Origin: Dasypus novemcinctus
Taxonomy: Eukaryota > Chordata > Mammalia > Cingulata > Dasypodidae
Length of the DNA: 64,000 bases
Assembly: GCF_030445035.2 (NCBI RefSeq)
Contig: NC_080677.1
Location: 5,704,001-5,768,000, forward strand
Direction of reading: 5' to 3'
The notes beneath the pieces are model-generated. The model saw nothing but the letters and a program-made list of their open reading frames with translations. It did not search any database and was not told the origin of the DNA. Position numbers and translations under genes: made by a program. The stretch's first letter is position 1. Every line of letters starts with the position of its first letter. This document shows, in pieces, positions 62,113 to 64,000 of the stretch.

Positions 62113-62985
62113 CTTTTTTTTTTTTTTTTTTGATCTGAGCAATCATCCAAACTTCTGATTTATAAAAAATGCAACAAATTTTTAAATGATACTAAATACG
62201 ATTTTCAAAGCTGCATCAAAAAGTGATGCACTTAATGACACTCAATCAGCTTATAGCACAGCATGTTTAATGAAGTATTAACAGAGAAAGTCAGTAGAAG
62301 GAAGGCAGAAAAACTTTGTCTTGTAGGGACTAGAACCTAAGGGCTCTATAATCTTCTGGTATCCATTTGATGTTGCACCTATGATTAGAAATGTATATGA
62401 TAGGAACTCCAGGGATCTTTCAGATTCTTTGCTTAAGGTCTCGATCAACAACCATGGCCACAATATAACACTTGTGATGAGTTACTCTCTTTTGTAAGCA
62501 GTAATCTGCAAAGGTTCCCTTGTGTGTGCATGGTAATTATTCAAATCTTGGATCCTGTGCTGAGTTACTCTCTGTTCTAAGCAGATATCTGCAAAGGTTC
62601 CTTTGTGTGTGCATGGTAATTGTTCAAATCTTGGATCCTTGGTGACCCTTAGAGCCACTCCATACTTCTCTCCCAGTTTCTAAGTTTCAGCCATGACACC
62701 ATCAGTTATACAACGTTACTCTTTGTATAACACAGCCCATCATTAGCTGCGCTAAATCCAGTTTGATTTTAATGGAAAAGCGATAAAGTTGGTGTCAACC
62801 AAGATGTGGTAAGGTGGGCCCAGCTGTGTATTATATTGGAAGAATAAGCAGGAAGGGCATTGGGGCGCTTCTCTTTCCTTGAGTTTTTTTATATTTTATC
62901 TTTGTTTAAGCCTCTGATCTCTGAGACTAAGCATTTGCTTCATGGTCACATACTCCCTTGCTTTCTTTTGCTTTCCCTTGTTCAC
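62113..62985 (-). pseudogene. FCF1: FCF1 processed pseudogene
   Basis: Minus-strand retrocopy with its poly-A tail as a T-run at 62114-62132. FCF1 (UTP24) is a PIN-domain nuclease of small-subunit rRNA processing. Recognisable segments on the minus strand are the decayed N-terminus near 62979 (GKQKKAREYVTMKQMLSLRD; start codon changed to AAG), the PSCLFF and GPPY/LVDTNF region near 62800-62850, DPRFEQLPCTHKGTFAD near 62570-62640, and YIVATVDRD-like sequence near 62440-62470. There are in-frame stops and frameshifts, plus an 83-bp tandem duplication (62473-62638). Introns are absent and it cannot make the protein. Confidence 0.87.
62473..62638. repeat. 83-bp tandem duplication inside FCF1 retrocopy
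   Basis: 62473-62555 and 62556-62638 match closely (TGTG..GAGTTACTCTCT, then TTCAAATCTTGGATCC in each), period 83. The duplicated part encodes the DPRFEQLPCTHK segment twice, so it arose after or during retrotransposition. Confidence 0.9.
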
Positions 62986-62989
62986 ACCA

Positions 62990-63160
62990 CACTGACTCAG
63001 GTCATTTTAATCCTTCTAAATTTATTGAGACTTGTTTGTCACATCCTGTGGTCTAATTTGTGAAATGTGTCATGTATACCTAATGAAGGAATATTCTGTA
63101 GATGTGGGTGTAATATTTTATAATAAATAAAGGTGATTGTGTTGTTCAGATTTTCTTTGT
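62990..63160 (-). mobile_element. Old L1 (antisense), third part
   Basis: L1 resumes after the FCF1 retrocopy (CATTTTAATCCTTCTAAATT, then TGTGAAATGTGTCATGTATA) up to the hAT element. Confidence 0.6.
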
Positions 63161-63357
63161 CAGGGGTTAGCAAAGGTTTTCTTGTACAGGACTAGATAAT
63201 AAAAGTTTTAGACTTCGCTGGCTACACAGCCTTTGTGACAACTAATCAACTTGCTGTTATAGTGTAATAGCCTTAGACAATGTTACCGAAGGCTGTGTTC
63301 AACAAAACTTTACATACAAAATTAGTTGGCTCTTGACCTATAGTTTGCCAAACCCTG
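63161..63357 (+). mobile_element. hAT-type MITE
   Basis: About 197 bp bounded by inverted termini CAGGGGTTAGCAAAGG and, as reverse complement, CAGGGTTTGGCAAACTA. Internal landmarks ACTAGATAATAAAAGTTTTA, CAGCCTTTGTGACAACTAAT and AACAAAACTTTACATACAAA fit a well-known mammalian nonautonomous hAT consensus. The flanking 8-mers (TTCTTTGT, TTCCATGA) match poorly. Confidence 0.75.
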
Positions 63358-63359
63358 TT

Positions 63360-64000
63360 CCATGAATTTACTAATTTTGGTTTTCTTCCCTCCTTTATCA
63401 TCTGCTAAAACAAAAGAGTGGTGTTAAAATCTCTAACTATGATTGTGGAATAATTTCTTTCTTTAATTTTGTCAATTTTTACTTCATGTATTTTGAATCT
63501 CTATTATTAGATTCATTTTCCGTTTATGATTGTTTTCTTTATGATTTTTAAATTTTATTCTTTGATATGTTCCTTTTATCTGTTTTTCTTGACACTTTAT
63601 CTGAAATTCATGTTGTTACTTCAGTTTTCTTATACTTACTATTTGCAGGGAATAATTTTCCATCCATTTACTTTCAATTTGTTTTACGTCTAATATTTAA
63701 AATGCATGTGTTCTGTAGATAGTGTATTGTTGGACTTTTTTTTTTTAATCAAGATCTCTCTTTATGGAGAATGTAGCCCATTAACATTTAAAGTAATTAT
63801 GGATTTGGTTCGATTTATACTTACCATTTTCCTATTTATTTTCTGTTTTTCATTTTTCTGTTCTTTTATCTCCCTTATGCATTCTTTGAATCCTTTTTTA
63901 GAGTTCCCTTTTAAGGTTGCTTTTATCTTTTCAGTTATATTCTTTGTATTGTTATATTAGTTGCTCTAGGAATTATGACATAGTTCTTTAATTTTTCACA
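63360..64000 (-). mobile_element. Old L1 (antisense), fourth part
   Basis: Continues the L1 to the window edge: AACAAAAGAGTGGTGTTAAA, TTGTCAATTTTTACTTCATG, then AGCCCATTAACATTTAAAGT. Stops throughout. Confidence 0.7.

Overview
This is a mammalian genomic window, most likely from an armadillo (Dasypus) or a close xenarthran relative. The strongest clue is the set of tRNA-derived DAS SINEs, in short (about 80-90 bp) and long (about 360-420 bp) forms, a family known from armadillos. They sit among abundant old and younger L1, ERV-L type LTRs and ancient MIR/L2/hAT fragments. Nothing prokaryotic is present.

Two protein-coding genes are supported. The main one is ZPBP (zona pellucida binding protein, an acrosomal sperm protein) on the + strand. 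Its first six coding exons lie at 12258-12384, 15460-15540, 24428-24553, 31842-31991, 42672-42890 and 58519-58595. Together they give 260 codons with every junction in phase and every intron GT-AG; the remaining 3' exons lie beyond the right edge. Divergently, on the - strand, is one large exon (9059-9704) that I assign to SPATA48 (also SPMIP7/C7orf72), a sperm flagellar protein gene that is head-to-head with ZPBP in human. A CpG island covers ZPBP exon 1. A near-perfect RFX X-box lies about 160 bp upstream of the SPATA48 exon. The layout is therefore two sperm genes in a divergent pair.

Region by region: 1-9058 is SPATA48 intron or 3' flank, filled by an antisense L1 carrying two LTR insertions. 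9059-12384 holds the divergent gene pair. ZPBP intron 1 (12385-15459) has a hAT fragment, an L1 3' end, a MIR and an L2. Intron 2 (15541-24427) is mostly antisense L1 with LTRs and a DAS SINE. Intron 3 (24554-31841) holds a tetranucleotide microsatellite, two long DAS SINEs in one target site, a DAS dimer and a MaLR LTR. Intron 4 (31992-42671) holds a MaLR LTR, L1 pieces and a decayed ERV-L provirus (LTR plus pol, - strand). Intron 5 (42891-58518) contains a clear nesting series: an old antisense L1 (44.16-54.4 kb) interrupted by a younger, internally deleted L1 (46955-51153, with target-site duplications) and by a C1QBP retropseudogene (51691-52777). After exon 6 come another antisense L1, an LTR with a perfect 5-bp target duplication, an FCF1 retropseudogene and a hAT element.

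I saw no new gene system. The most unusual points are a perfect 60-bp inverted duplication with template-switch geometry (1275-1420), tandem monomers in an L1 5' UTR, repeated modules in an L1 3' UTR, and SINEs reusing one target site. Repeat names rest on recognition of sequence features, not on a library search, and most repeat boundaries are approximate.
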